64,000 bases of DNA from Sphingomonas suaedae (GCF_007833215.1 NZ_CP042239.1:3966001-4030000), one strand, 5' to 3'. Counted from the stretch's first letter, positions 43,796-52,898 are shown. Numbers and translations: made by a program. Notes: a model not told the origin generated them from the letters alone.

Positions 43796-43927
43796 AATCC
43801 TCCCCGGAACGGGGAGGGGGACCGCCGCCGCAGGCGGTGGTGGAGGGGCCCGAGGCAAGGGAGTCCGTTGCCTCGGGCCCCCTCCGTCAGCGCTACGCGC
43901 TGCCACCTCCCCGTGCCGGGGAGGATT
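43796..43927. repeat. type C palindromic repeat, copy 2
   Basis: It shares with copy 1 (35983-36118) the end arms AATCCTCCCCGGAACGGGGA and CCCCGTGCCGGGGAGGATT. The interior begins GGCCCGAGGCAAGGGA and has an additional palindrome CCGAGGCAAGG / CCGTTGCCTCGG. The segment CCCTCCGTCAGCGCTACGCG also occurs, slightly changed, in the type D repeats, so C and D are related. It fills the gap between holC and ndk and encodes nothing. Confidence 0.85.
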
Positions 43928-44000
43928 GAACGGCCTTGCCACCACGCCCGCACCCGACTAGAGGCGCGCGCAATCCCATTCCCCATATGACAGGAGCCGC

Positions 44001-44429
<429 letters not shown>

Positions 44430-44453
44430 TCGATCCGATCATCTGACCAGACG

Positions 44454-44490
44454 AAACGGGCCGGGGGAAACCCCGGCCCGTTTTGGTTTT
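44454..44490 (+). terminator. intrinsic terminator of ndk
   Basis: AAACGGGCCGGGG and CCCCGGCCCGTTT form a perfect 13-bp stem with a GAAA tetraloop. The run TTTTGGTTTTT follows. It lies 24 bases after the ndk stop and is the clearest Rho-independent terminator in the window. Confidence 0.92.
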
Positions 44491-44495
44491 TAAGC

Positions 44496-44523
44496 AGGCC
44501 GGTGCCGCTTCGGCGCAGCCGAC
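44496..44523. repeat. half copy of the type B repeat
   Basis: AGGCCGGTGCCGCTTCGGCG continuing to CAGCCGAC matches the outer end of the type B element and its flanking module, as seen (inverted) at 14775-14800. Only the end of one arm is present and no second arm is visible nearby. It lies between the ndk terminator and a convergent membrane-protein gene. Confidence 0.5.
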
Positions 44524-44526
44524 ATG

Positions 44527-45072
44527 TTAATGCCACACCGCCGAGAGCGGATAGAGCGCGATCAGCCAGAGCAGGCACGCGATCACCACCGGCCGCTTGC
44601 GCACGAAAATCGCGATCAGGCTGACCGGGAAGAACGACAGGCTCAGGATCGCACTGCGCAGATCCAGCGCCGGGGACAGCAGCCAGAACACCAGCCCGAT
44701 CAGCACCGCATTGCAGAACAGCAGCGCCCCCATCACCGTGCGGTAATTGCGCTCGAAATGCGCGTCGAGGTCGCTGTCGCGATCGACCGCATCGGGGAAC
44801 ACCAACGACGCCGCGACATAATAGACCGCCGTCACCAGAAACCCGCCGAACATCACCGGCCAGCTCAGCGGCAACTGGTCGCGCATCGCCCAGCCATACA
44901 TCCAGAACGTCACGACATCGCACGACACGAACAGGCCCAGCAGCCCGGTCGACCAGCCGATCGTCCGGATCCCCCGCGCCTTGATCGCCCGCGTCAACCC
45001 GCCCAGCCCCTCGGCCAGGGCGAGGCCCAGGATCAGCCCGAACAGCGAAAAGATGAACTCAAACCCGCTCAC
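44527..45072 (-). CDS. polytopic membrane protein, unknown function
   Basis: The start is GTG at 45072 (MSGFEFIFSLFGLILG), with an AGGGGG site seven bases upstream. The 181-residue protein is mostly hydrophobic, with about five membrane helices: residues 4-23, 42-62, 70-92, 114-134 and 140-178 (the last possibly two). A charged cytoplasmic or periplasmic loop lies near DAVDRDSDLDAHFERNYR. No transport or enzyme motif is recognised. It is convergent with ndk and has no clear operon partner. I think it is real because of its hydrophobic periodicity and good ribosome site. Confidence 0.75.
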   Translation of the reverse strand: MSGFEFIFSLFGLILGLALAEGLGGLTRAIKARGIRTIGWSTGLLGLFVSCDVVTFWMYGWAMRDQLPLSWPVMFGGFLVTAVYYVAASLVFPDAVDRDSDLDAHFERNYRTVMGALLFCNAVLIGLVFWLLSPALDLRSAILSLSFFPVSLIAIFVRKRPVVIACLLWLIALYPLSAVWH

Positions 45073-45172
45073 GCCATGTCCCCCTGATGCCGTTCGTCAG
45101 GCGCGGGCGCGGGCCTGTCAATCCAAAGCTGAAAACCACCCGTGAGTTCAAGGCGATGCTATGCCGCCCGAT

Positions 45173-45817
45173 CTACCCGCCCGGCTGCGCCCCCGGCTTC
45201 GCCCATAGCGCATTCAGCCGGGCACCCGCATCCTTGCCGACCCGATCCTCGCGCAGGATCAGCCCGCGCAGTTTCAGGGATCGGCCGAACACGCCCGGTT
45301 CGATCTCCCACACCAGATCGTAAATCGCCCGTTCCACCCGCGGGCCGCCCGCCCCGTCACAGCGACTTTCGATCAGGACGGGCAGGCGACCGCGCCGCCG
45401 ATCGGGGCCGCCATCGGTCAGCGCCAATAAGGGCTTGGCAATCCAGGCGGCCTGGAAGACATGCACCGTCACCGTAAATTGCGATTCGACTCCCAGCGCA
45501 GGGGGAAAGCGGATGTCGGTCGCCTGCAGCGCGCATTCGACCCCCTTGAACGCCAGCGTATCGCCGCCGGCATCGGTCGCGATCAGCCCGACGCGGCGGC
45601 GGGTCGCCTCGGCCTCCGCCCGCGCCGCCGCCTGTTCGGCAGCGCGCGTAGCGGCGGCATCGCGGCGTTCGGACCAGCCATTCCACAAGGTCAGCCCCGC
45701 GATCACCACGCCCGCGACCGCAACCAGTTCGCCGATCGTCAGCCAGCGGCGACGCATCGCCTGTCGCTCGGCCTTTTCGGCCTGATCTTCACGTGTTTCG
45801 GGTAGAGTCTCGGTCAT
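45173..45817 (-). CDS. single-span membrane protein, unknown function
   Basis: The 214-residue protein has a charged cytoplasmic N-terminus, one membrane helix (about residues 27-46, LTIGELVAVAGVVIAGLTLW), then a coiled-coil-like Ala/Glu/Arg segment (RDAAATRAAEQAAARAEAEA). A beta-rich globular domain of unknown type follows (TLAFKGVECALQATDIRFPP). Three cysteines are not in a recognisable metal motif. It is on the same strand as, and downstream of, a histidine kinase gene but separated from it by about 31 bases. It could be linked to that two-component system, but no evidence beyond position is available. Confidence 0.72.
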   Translation of the reverse strand: MTETLPETREDQAEKAERQAMRRRWLTIGELVAVAGVVIAGLTLWNGWSERRDAAATRAAEQAAARAEAEATRRRVGLIATDAGGDTLAFKGVECALQATDIRFPPALGVESQFTVTVHVFQAAWIAKPLLALTDGGPDRRRGRLPVLIESRCDGAGGPRVERAIYDLVWEIEPGVFGRSLKLRGLILREDRVGKDAGARLNALWAKPGAQPGG

Positions 45818-45848
45818 GCCGTCGACTTACCCTGTCGAGCAGGCGGCG

Positions 45849-47201
45849 TCACCGCCCCGGCAGCATGATCGTCGCGCACAGCCCGCCGCCCTCGCGGTTC
45901 GCCAGCGTGATGTCGCCTCCCGCCTCGCGCACGATCGCTCGCGCCAGCGTCAGGCCCAGGCCCACGCCGCCGGTGGTGCGGTTGCGCGATGGATCAAGCC
46001 GGGTGAAGGGGTCGAACACCGCCGCAATCTGCTCCGCCGGAATGCCCGGGCCGCGATCGGCGACCTCGATCCGCACGCCGACCGCGTCGTGGCGCAGCGT
46101 CACTTCGGCGCCATCGGCATATTTCACCGCATTCTCGATCAGGTTGCGCACCGCGCGGCGCATCAGCGAAGGGCGGATGCGCAGGATGAGGCGGTTGCCG
46201 TCCTCATAGTCGACGGGATGGCCGAGGTCGCGGAAATCGTCCACAACCGCATCGATCAGCGCCGACAGGTCGGTCTCGGTCGGCGCCTCGCTCGGTCGGC
46301 CCAGCCGCGCGAGGCTAAGAATGTCGTCGAGCGTGCGGTTCATCTCGTCGATCGTGTCGGCCATGCGCGCACGATCCTCGTCATCCTCGACCGACTCGAT
46401 CCGCACGCGCAGCGCGGCCAGCGGGGTGCGCAGGTCATGTCCGATCGCGCCCAGCATCTGGTCCTTTTCGTCCAGCATCGCGGTGACGCGGCTGCTCATC
46501 AGATTGTAGGCAGCGATCACCGCGCGCACATCCCCCGGCCCGCGTTCCTCGATCGGGGACGAGGCGGTGGCGGGGCTGAAATCGCGCGCCGCAGCGGCGA
46601 GCGAGCGTAGCGGTCGCGCGACACGGTGGCCGAGCCACAACACCGGCACCAGCACAATCGCGTAGATGATCAGGGTCTGAAGGATCAGGCGCCAGATGAT
46701 GTCGCGGTCGCTGAACGGCCAGCCTGACTTGAGCACCAGCCAGCCCCGCCCGGGCAGTTCGACGGCGACGATCAGTTCACCGCCCAGTCGCTTCATCCGC
46801 TGTGCGCGCAACGCGTTCATCCGGACGAACCGCGGGTCGGTTTCGGAGATGCGGTCGAGCCCGGTCACGATCGCACCGGCCTGAATGCCCGCTTCCGCCA
46901 GTGCCTGCCGTATTCCGTCCTCAACGTCGGGCTTGCGGCGCAGCCCGGGCGGGATCGGGTTGCGAGGCTCGAGCCGCAGCCGCGCCCGGCGCTGGTCGGG
47001 CGGTTCGCGGAAGCGGCCGTCGCGGATTCGCTCAGCGGCATCCACCACCCGCGTGATGGCGGGGGCGGTCACCTGCTCGAACCGCAGCGACCGCCGCTCG
47101 CGCAGCAACAACGCAAAGTTGATCGCCTGCGCGACGAACAGCGCCAGCGCGACCATCAGCGCGATCTGCCCGGTCAGGCTGCGGGGCAGGAACCGCCTCA
47201 T
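45849..47201 (-). CDS. sensor histidine kinase (EnvZ-like)
   Basis: The 450-residue protein has an N-terminal membrane helix (about 12-30), a periplasmic sensor region of about 140 residues and a second helix (LILQTLIIYAIVLVPVLWLG). A HAMP domain follows, then His255 in IGHDLRTPLAALRVR and an ATPase domain with LIENAVKYADGAE, VADRGPGIP and TGGVGLGLTLARAI. It is the partner of the response regulator whose stop lies seven bases upstream of its start. With the upstream EF-hand gene it forms a three-gene operon, which suggests that the signal may be a divalent cation or an envelope condition. The sensor domain is not a recognised type. Confidence 0.93.
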   Translation of the reverse strand: MRRFLPRSLTGQIALMVALALFVAQAINFALLLRERRSLRFEQVTAPAITRVVDAAERIRDGRFREPPDQRRARLRLEPRNPIPPGLRRKPDVEDGIRQALAEAGIQAGAIVTGLDRISETDPRFVRMNALRAQRMKRLGGELIVAVELPGRGWLVLKSGWPFSDRDIIWRLILQTLIIYAIVLVPVLWLGHRVARPLRSLAAAARDFSPATASSPIEERGPGDVRAVIAAYNLMSSRVTAMLDEKDQMLGAIGHDLRTPLAALRVRIESVEDDEDRARMADTIDEMNRTLDDILSLARLGRPSEAPTETDLSALIDAVVDDFRDLGHPVDYEDGNRLILRIRPSLMRRAVRNLIENAVKYADGAEVTLRHDAVGVRIEVADRGPGIPAEQIAAVFDPFTRLDPSRNRTTGGVGLGLTLARAIVREAGGDITLANREGGGLCATIMLPGR

Positions 47202-47208
47202 CGCCGCG

Positions 47209-47931
47209 TCACAGCCGCGTCACGTCGCTCGCCAGCGTGTAGCCGCCGCCCCACACGGTTTTGATGAGGCTGGGGTTCTTGGCATCCGGCTCGATCTTCT
47301 TGCGCAACCGGCTGACCTGATTGTCGATCGCGCGGTCGAACGCCGCCGCCTCGCGCCCTTGGGTCAGGTCGAGCAGCTGGTCGCGGGTAAGCACCGCGCG
47401 CGGCCGCATCACCAGCGCGAGCAGAAGGTTATACTCACCGGTCGACAGCGGTACCGACACGCCGTCGCGATCCACGAGCGCGCGCTCGCCGGTCTTGAGC
47501 ACCCAGCCCGAAAAAGCATAGCTGCCGCTTTCGGGCGCGTGCTGGCGTGTGCCACCCGCCTGCATCCGGCGCAGCACCACCTTGATCCGCGCGGCGAGTT
47601 CGCGGGGGGAGAAGGGCTTCACGACATAATCGTCCGCGCCCATTTCCAGCCCGACGATGCGGTCGGTTTCCTCGCTCTTCGCGGTGAGCAGGATAACCGG
47701 CGTTTCGCTGGTCGCGCGGATATGGCGGCACAGGCTCAGGCCATCTTCGCCCGGCATCATGATGTCGAGCACGACCAGGTCGATCGAATAGGCCGAAAGG
47801 CGCGCGCGCGCCGCCTCCGCATCGCCGACCTGGGTTACGCGAAACCCCTGTTTGGTGAGATATTGCGCGAGCGGCTCGCGGATCGAGCGCTCGTCATCGA
47901 CGAGCAGCAAATGCGGGGTCTCGGCAGTCAT
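47209..47931 (-). CDS. OmpR-family response regulator
   Basis: I use ATG at 47931 (MTAETPHLLLVDDERSI) because receiver homology begins there. A GTG at 48018, coupled to the EF-hand stop by a GTGA overlap, would add 29 residues and remains possible. From ATG the protein has 240 residues: receiver with Asp56 (LVVLDIMMPGEDGLSL) and VVKPFSPRELAARI, then a winged-helix domain (LSTGEYNLLLALVMRP, RAIDNQVSRLRKKIE, TVWGGGYTLASDV). It is the cognate regulator of the adjacent kinase. Target genes are unknown; the EF-hand gene is an obvious candidate. Confidence 0.92.
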   Translation of the reverse strand: MTAETPHLLLVDDERSIREPLAQYLTKQGFRVTQVGDAEAARARLSAYSIDLVVLDIMMPGEDGLSLCRHIRATSETPVILLTAKSEETDRIVGLEMGADDYVVKPFSPRELAARIKVVLRRMQAGGTRQHAPESGSYAFSGWVLKTGERALVDRDGVSVPLSTGEYNLLLALVMRPRAVLTRDQLLDLTQGREAAAFDRAIDNQVSRLRKKIEPDAKNPSLIKTVWGGGYTLASDVTRL

Positions 47932-48014
47932 CTCGCCGGAATTAGCAGATTCCGCCCGCGCGGGAAGTGCCGGGCGGGCACGGAGGAGGTCGTCGGTCCC
48001 GCCCGGCATCGCCG

Positions 48015-48740
48015 TCACTCGCCCTGGGGGGAGGGCGGGGGCGGCGTGTTTCCGCGACGCTCGCGCATCGTCTTCATCTTCTCGCGCGCCTTGTCGCGTT
48101 GCGCTTGCATCTCGGCGGCGTCGATCCGGCCGTCGCTATTGGTGTCGAGCTTGGCGAAGCGCTGGGCCGACATCGCGTCGAATTCGGCGCGGGTGATGAC
48201 CCCGTCCTTGTTGGCGTCGGCCATCATCATGCCGCCGCCGCGCCCGCCGCGCATCGCTCTGGGCTTGCCGCGACCTTCGCCGCGCTTGCCCCAACCGACT
48301 TTACCCATGGCCTTGCGGCCTTCGCCCGCCTCGATTGTGCCATCCTTGTCGGCGTCCATCCGGGCAAAGCGCGCCTCGACCATTGCACGGTTTTCGGCCT
48401 TGCTGATCAGCCCGTCGCCATTGGTGTCGACGCGCGTCATCATCCGTTCGCCCATATCGCCGCCGCCGCGACGGCCGCCGGGCATGAAGTCCTGCAACTC
48501 GCCGCCCTTGCGCTCGGCCATAGCCTTGCGTGCGGCGGCCATTCCGGCCTTGCGCTCTTCGGCGCTCAACTGGCCATCCTTGTTGGTGTCGAGACGATCG
48601 AACCGCGCATCGGCGCGCGCCAGCATTTGCGCCTTGGTGATCGGCGCCTTGGGCGGGGCGGGGGTCTGGGTCTGGGTCGCGATCGCGACGCCTGCGGTCA
48701 GCATGGCGCCGATCGCCGCTGCAGTAAGAAACTGTTTCAT
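48015..48740 (-). CDS. exported protein with five EF-hand-type calcium loops
   Basis: The 241-residue protein has a Sec signal peptide (MKQFLTAAAIGAMLTAGVAI). Five loops match the DxDxDG EF-hand consensus: DTNKDGQLSAEE, DTNGDGLISKAE, DADKDGTIEAGE, DANKDGVITRAE and DTNSDGRIDAAE. Between them are Gly/Arg-rich linkers (MPGGRRGGGDMGE, KRGEGRGKPRAMRGGRGGG), which are unusual. The C-terminus is basic and Pro-rich. It should bind calcium or a similar cation in the periplasm. The gene leads an operon with a response regulator and histidine kinase. A calcium-reporter or buffering role in signalling is an inference from this arrangement. Confidence 0.88.
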   Translation of the reverse strand: MKQFLTAAAIGAMLTAGVAIATQTQTPAPPKAPITKAQMLARADARFDRLDTNKDGQLSAEERKAGMAAARKAMAERKGGELQDFMPGGRRGGGDMGERMMTRVDTNGDGLISKAENRAMVEARFARMDADKDGTIEAGEGRKAMGKVGWGKRGEGRGKPRAMRGGRGGGMMMADANKDGVITRAEFDAMSAQRFAKLDTNSDGRIDAAEMQAQRDKAREKMKTMRERRGNTPPPPSPQGE

Positions 48741-48858
48741 CGGTGGCTCCTGTCAGGCGGCAAGGGGCAGCCGCTATGTGCCCCTTCTGAACGCCGCCTG
48801 TCGCAGCCATTTGTCAGCGCGACAGGAAGTTGTCGCAAAGTGTGTCGTGGGGCACGCT

Positions 48859-49027
48859 ATTCCTCCCCTGAGCTCGCTCAGGAGAGGGGGACCGCCCGCG
48901 AAGCGGGTGGTGGAGGGGCGGCTGCGCAGACAGCCGTGAGCAGCTCGGCAAAATTCCGCCGTCTTCGCGGCGGCCCCTCCGCCATTGCTGCGCAATGCCA
49001 CCTCCCCTGCTGGGCAGGGGAGGAATT
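48859..49027. repeat. type D palindromic repeat, copy 1
   Basis: The ends ATTCCTCCCCTGAGC and GGGCAGGGGAGGAATT are near inverted copies. Internal features include CGCCCGCGAAGCGGGTGG, a central CTCGGCAAAATTCCGCCGTC and GCCCCTCCGCCATTGCTGCG. A same-orientation copy is at 57815-57999. It occupies most of the gap between the EF-hand gene and the thioesterase gene and contains no gene. Confidence 0.85.
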
Positions 49028-49032
49028 GAAAG

Positions 49033-49803
49033 CTACCCGAAAATCGCCACTCCCTGCATCCCCTCCGCCACCAGCGTCCCGTCCGCCGCCCACATCCGCA
49101 TCGTCTGGCTCGAATAGCCACCGCGCGCGCTGTCGGTTTCCGCCGCCAGCAGCCACCAGCCATCCTGCGTCACCGGCGCAGGCTGAAGGATATTGACCTG
49201 CCAGGTCAGCGACGACAGCGGCGTCATCTTCGCGAACAGCTTGAACGCTGCGGGGGGCAGCGCATCGCCCATCGCCATCAGTTCGATTTCCGGGTCCAGC
49301 CCGGCGCGGTCGATCAGCCGCCCCCAGCGCAGCCACTGCGTCGGCCCGGCCTCGGCCTTCAGGTCGAAAAAGTTGAAATTGCCGGTGAAAAACTCCTTGG
49401 GACCGGTGTAGAGTTCGGCATCGGCGGGCGGCGGCGCATGGCGCGCGGAGGCGGTGCCGTCATGATCGATCGCAGACGGAAGCTGCGCCATGAACACGAA
49501 GGTCGTGCGCAGCCCCAGCCCCGCCTCGCTCACGATGTCCGCCTGGACAAATGCCGCATTGCGCCCCCGCCGCAGCTTGGTCGCGGTCACGCTCACCGGC
49601 CCCGCCAGCGGTCCGACAAACGCCACCTGCGCCGACCGCAGCGGCGGCAGGTCCGGCTCGACCTGCTTCGCAGCCGCCAGCGCCAGCGCCGACGACAGCC
49701 CGCCATAGGCCGTCCGCCCCTGCAACCAGTTGGACGGAATCTTGGTGGTAAAGCCGCTCTCGGTCGGCACCGCATCGGCCAGCAATTGCGGAAGCGAAGT
49801 CAT
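49033..49803 (-). CDS. acyl-CoA thioesterase family protein (TesB-like double hot dog)
   Basis: The 256-residue cytoplasmic protein shows the TesB/thioesterase-like layout: N-terminal hot-dog half with GRTAYGGLSSALALAAA and FVGPLAGPVSVTATKLRRGR, then AAFVQADIVSEAGLGLRTTF. The C-terminal half has FKLFAKMTPLSSLTWQVN and SARGGYSSQTMRMWAADG. Family members hydrolyse acyl-CoA to free acid and CoA. The start ATG 49803 overlaps the acyl-CoA ligase stop by four bases, so ligase and thioesterase are co-translated, a pairing that could balance the acyl-CoA pool. The gene ends six bases before a type D repeat. Confidence 0.88.
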   Translation of the reverse strand: MTSLPQLLADAVPTESGFTTKIPSNWLQGRTAYGGLSSALALAAAKQVEPDLPPLRSAQVAFVGPLAGPVSVTATKLRRGRNAAFVQADIVSEAGLGLRTTFVFMAQLPSAIDHDGTASARHAPPPADAELYTGPKEFFTGNFNFFDLKAEAGPTQWLRWGRLIDRAGLDPEIELMAMGDALPPAAFKLFAKMTPLSSLTWQVNILQPAPVTQDGWWLLAAETDSARGGYSSQTMRMWAADGTLVAEGMQGVAIFG

Positions 49804-51329
49804 GCCGGGGTCTTCTCCACATAAAGGTCGCGCAATTCGCGTTTCAGCACCTTGCCGATCGCGCTGCGCGGCAAGTCGTCGATCGCGACCAGATCGGCCA
49901 GCCGTTGGGTCTTGCCCAAGGTCGCATTGACCGCCGCCAGGATCTCACCCGCCGGGGTCGCGTCGGCGGGGACATAGAAGCCGACCGGCGTCTCCCCCCA
50001 TTGCTCCGACGGCACCCCCACCACCGCGCAATCGCGCACGCCGGGATGCTGGCGCAACTCCGCCTCCAGATCGCTCGGATAGATGTTGAACCCCCCGGAG
50101 ATGATCAGGTCCTTCTTGCGGTCCATCAGAATCAGGAAGCCGTCCGCGTCGAACCGTCCGACATCGCCATGGCGGATGAAGCGATTACCCTGCGCATCGA
50201 ACCATTCCGCCTCCGACGTCGCCCGTTTGCGTCCGTGATAGCCCGACATCATCGCCCCGCTACGCCCGACGACTTCGCCCATCTCGCCCCGCGCCACCTC
50301 GCGCCCGTCCTCGTCGATCAGGCGGATGTCATGCCCCGGCGCGGGCTGGCCCACCGTGTGCAGCTTGTCGGGATGCGCGCTCGCATTGAGGATGCAGGTG
50401 CCGCCCCCCTCCGTCATCCCATAATATTCGACCAGCAGCCCCGGCCAGCGCGCCACGACATCGGCCTTCAGCGCGGCGGAAAAGGGCGCGCTGGTGCAGG
50501 TCTTCAGCCGAAAGCTCGACAGGTCGAACGCATCGAAATCGGGCAGCGCCATGATCCGTTGATATTGCACCGGCACCAGCATCGCGTGCGTGGCCTGATG
50601 CCGCTCCGCCGCTTCCAGAAAGCCGCGCGCGTCGAACTTGCCCAGCAGCACGACAGTGCCGCCCCAGGCAAGCGTCGGGATAAAGCTGACCAAGGTCGTG
50701 TTGGAATAGAGCGGCGTCGCGATCATCGTCACCGCATCGGCAAAGCCGGCCGCATCGCCGCGCGCGATATGTTCCCAACGCATCGCATGGGGCTGGACGA
50801 TCCCTTTGGGCGTGCCCGTCGTTCCGCTAGAATAGATGATGTTGAACGGATCCTCGGGCAGCAGTTCGACGGGGGAGGGCGCACCGACATCCGCGAGCCA
50901 CGCACCCAACGCCTCAGCGTCCAGCAGCACCCGCCGCGCCGCCACCGTGCGGTCGCCCAGCGTTGCCACAGCATCGGCATCGAGGAACACCACCCCCGCG
51001 CCGCTATCCGCGATCATCGCCGCCATCTGATCCCCGGTAGAGGAGGGCGCAATCGGCGCAGGAGCCCCGCCCGCACGGATCGCGCCCAGAAACACCGCAG
51101 CATAGTCGACGCTCATCGCCCCGACGATCGCTACTGCTTGCCCCTTGGCTAGCCCATCGCGCTGCAACGCCGCCGCAATCGCGTCCATCCGCGCGTCGAT
51201 CTGCGCATAGCTTAGTGCCTCGTCGCCATGCACTACCGCCAGCTTGTTCGCTTGGTTGCGCGCATGGGCGGCGATAAGCTCGGGTAAGGTCCCGAACGAC
51301 CGGGCCAGGATCTCCGTCGCTGTCTGCAT
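49800..51329 (-). CDS. class I adenylate-forming acyl-CoA ligase
   Basis: The 509-residue enzyme has the AMP-binding P-loop-like motif IIYSSGTTGTPKGIVQPH, then VEYYGMTEGGG, the acidic DVGRFDADGF, the hinge LMDRKKDLIISGGFNIYP and the catalytic Lys in RSAIGKVLKREL. It activates a carboxylic acid to acyl-AMP and then acyl-CoA. The start ATG 51329 has GAGGAG upstream. Substrate could be a fatty acid, aromatic acid or sterol/terpenoid side-chain acid. Divergence from a GST-SDR pair and proximity to two acyl-CoA dehydrogenases suggest a catabolic locus. Confidence 0.93.
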   Translation of the reverse strand: MQTATEILARSFGTLPELIAAHARNQANKLAVVHGDEALSYAQIDARMDAIAAALQRDGLAKGQAVAIVGAMSVDYAAVFLGAIRAGGAPAPIAPSSTGDQMAAMIADSGAGVVFLDADAVATLGDRTVAARRVLLDAEALGAWLADVGAPSPVELLPEDPFNIIYSSGTTGTPKGIVQPHAMRWEHIARGDAAGFADAVTMIATPLYSNTTLVSFIPTLAWGGTVVLLGKFDARGFLEAAERHQATHAMLVPVQYQRIMALPDFDAFDLSSFRLKTCTSAPFSAALKADVVARWPGLLVEYYGMTEGGGTCILNASAHPDKLHTVGQPAPGHDIRLIDEDGREVARGEMGEVVGRSGAMMSGYHGRKRATSEAEWFDAQGNRFIRHGDVGRFDADGFLILMDRKKDLIISGGFNIYPSDLEAELRQHPGVRDCAVVGVPSEQWGETPVGFYVPADATPAGEILAAVNATLGKTQRLADLVAIDDLPRSAIGKVLKRELRDLYVEKTPA

Positions 51330-51415
51330 CCCAACTCCTCGATTCGGATCAACTGCTATGCGAAACCGCCATTGGCTGCCATACGCGATCTTCGAAAAGT
51401 GATGAGGAGAGGTTG

Positions 51416-52030
51416 ATGCTGTTTTATGATTCGGCGATGCCCGCCCCCAATCCCCGCCGCGTCCGCATCTTTGCCGCCGAAAAGGGGATCGACCTGCCGA
51501 CGCGGGATGTCTCGATCCTGAAGGGCGAGCACAAGAGCGAAGAGTTCAAGGGCGTAAACCCGCTCGGCCAGACCCCCGCGCTCAAGCTGGATGACGGGAC
51601 CTGCCTGTCCGAAAGCGTCGCGATCTGTCGCTATCTTGAGGCGCTGCACCCCGAACCCCCCTTGTTCGGGACTACCCCGACCGAAATCGCGCAGATCGAG
51701 ATGTGGAGCCGCCGCGTCGAACTGCGGCTGATGGTCCCCACCGGCATGATCTGGGTCCACACCCACCCCTTCACCGCGCGGGTCGTGCCCCACCAGTATA
51801 AGGGCTTCGGCGAAAGCAACCGCACGCTCGTCGCCCGCGCGCACGCGCTGTTCGACGACGCGCTCGGCGAAACCCCGTTCGTCGCGGGCGAACGCTACAC
51901 CATGGCCGACATTCTCCTGCTCACCACCATCGATTTCGGCACGTTCATCGGCCTGACGATCGCCGAGGAACATGCCCGCCTCAACGACTGGCACCGCCGC
52001 GTCACCGCCCGGGAAAGCGCAAAAGCATGA
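51416..52030 (+). CDS. glutathione S-transferase family protein
   Basis: The start is ATG at 51416 (MLFYDSAMPAPNPRRV), with GAGGAGAGG four bases upstream. The 204-residue cytosolic protein has the thioredoxin-like N-domain (LFYDSAMPAPNPRRVRIFA, VNPLGQTPALKLDDG, and the glutathione contact LSESVAICRYLEAL). The helical C-domain follows (FVAGERYTMADILLLTTI). The stop overlaps by four bases the following SDR gene, implying shared expression. Such GST/SDR pairs can act on epoxides, enones or other reactive catabolic intermediates; the actual substrate is unknown. Confidence 0.92.
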   Translation: MLFYDSAMPAPNPRRVRIFAAEKGIDLPTRDVSILKGEHKSEEFKGVNPLGQTPALKLDDGTCLSESVAICRYLEALHPEPPLFGTTPTEIAQIEMWSRRVELRLMVPTGMIWVHTHPFTARVVPHQYKGFGESNRTLVARAHALFDDALGETPFVAGERYTMADILLLTTIDFGTFIGLTIAEEHARLNDWHRRVTARESAKA

Positions 52031-52815
52031 GCATGGAGGGGATGGCCGCCATCGTCACCGGCGGCGGCACCGGGATCGGCGCGGCGGTGGTGCGGCGGCT
52101 GGCGGAGCGCGGCGTGCGCTGCGTCATCAACTACGCCACCAGCCGCGACGCGGCGGAGGCGCTGGCGGCGGAAGTCGGAAACGGGTCGATCGCGGTTCAG
52201 GCCGACATTGCCGATGACGCTCAGTGTCGCGCGCTCGCCGCTGCCGCGCACGACGCGTTCGGCCGCATCGACCTGTTGGTCAACAACGCCGGCAAGACCA
52301 AATTCGCCAATCACGAAGACTTGGAAGCGCTGTCGGCGGACGATTTCCTCGACATCTACCGTCTCAACACCGTCGCCCCGTTCCAGATGATCCGCGCCTG
52401 CGCCCCCGCCATGCGCACCGGGCCAGCGAGCGCGGTGGTCAACATCGCCTCGGTCGCGGGCGTGTTCGGCAACGGCTCCTCGGTCGCCTATGCCGCGTCA
52501 AAGGGCGCGCTGGCGACCATGACCAAGAGCCTCGCCCGCGTCCTCGCCCCCGCGATCCGCGTCAACGCCGTCGCGCCGGGCTATGTCGGCACCGGCTGGT
52601 TCAGCGAGCGCATGGCCCCCGAAGCCTTCGACAAGTTCGAGGCGTTGATCGCCAGCCAGACGCCGATGGCGATGGCCGCCCATGCCGAGGATATCGCCGG
52701 CCCGATCGTCAATCTGCTCGACCCCGCCAGCCGCGTGATTACCGGCGAGGTGCTGCTACTGGACGCCGGCGCGCACCTGGATGTCGGACTATCGCGAAGG
52801 CCTGGGAAGAGCTGA
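52027..52815 (+). CDS. short-chain dehydrogenase/reductase
   Basis: The 262-residue SDR has the NAD(P) motif AAIVTGGGTGIGAAV, LVNNAGKTK, the active-site Ser in VVNIASVAGVFGN and the catalytic YAASKGAL (Tyr-x-x-x-Lys). The cofactor tail after TGIG lacks a clear acidic residue (VRCVINYATSRD), so NADP is possible. It oxidises or reduces an alcohol/carbonyl pair. The ATG overlaps the preceding GST stop. Immediately downstream is an imperfect C/T-rich inverted repeat (52825-52852), perhaps a degenerate terminator. It likely works in the same pathway as the adjacent acyl-CoA genes. Confidence 0.93.
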   Translation: MSMEGMAAIVTGGGTGIGAAVVRRLAERGVRCVINYATSRDAAEALAAEVGNGSIAVQADIADDAQCRALAAAAHDAFGRIDLLVNNAGKTKFANHEDLEALSADDFLDIYRLNTVAPFQMIRACAPAMRTGPASAVVNIASVAGVFGNGSSVAYAASKGALATMTKSLARVLAPAIRVNAVAPGYVGTGWFSERMAPEAFDKFEALIASQTPMAMAAHAEDIAGPIVNLLDPASRVITGEVLLLDAGAHLDVGLSRRPGKS

Positions 52816-52898
52816 GGCAGCAAATCTCCCCTCCCTTCCAGGGAGTGGAGAGGAGAACGCCGTGAACGAGGCCCTTTAACCGCGACCGACCAAGGCGC

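Noticed and set aside
48859..49027. Possible CRISPR-like or tandem-repeat array
   Set aside because: Internal similarity comes from nested palindromes; there are no regular repeat-spacer units.
52825..52852. Terminator after the SDR gene
   Set aside because: The inverted repeat is imperfect and has no T-tract; it may be a degenerate repeat fragment.
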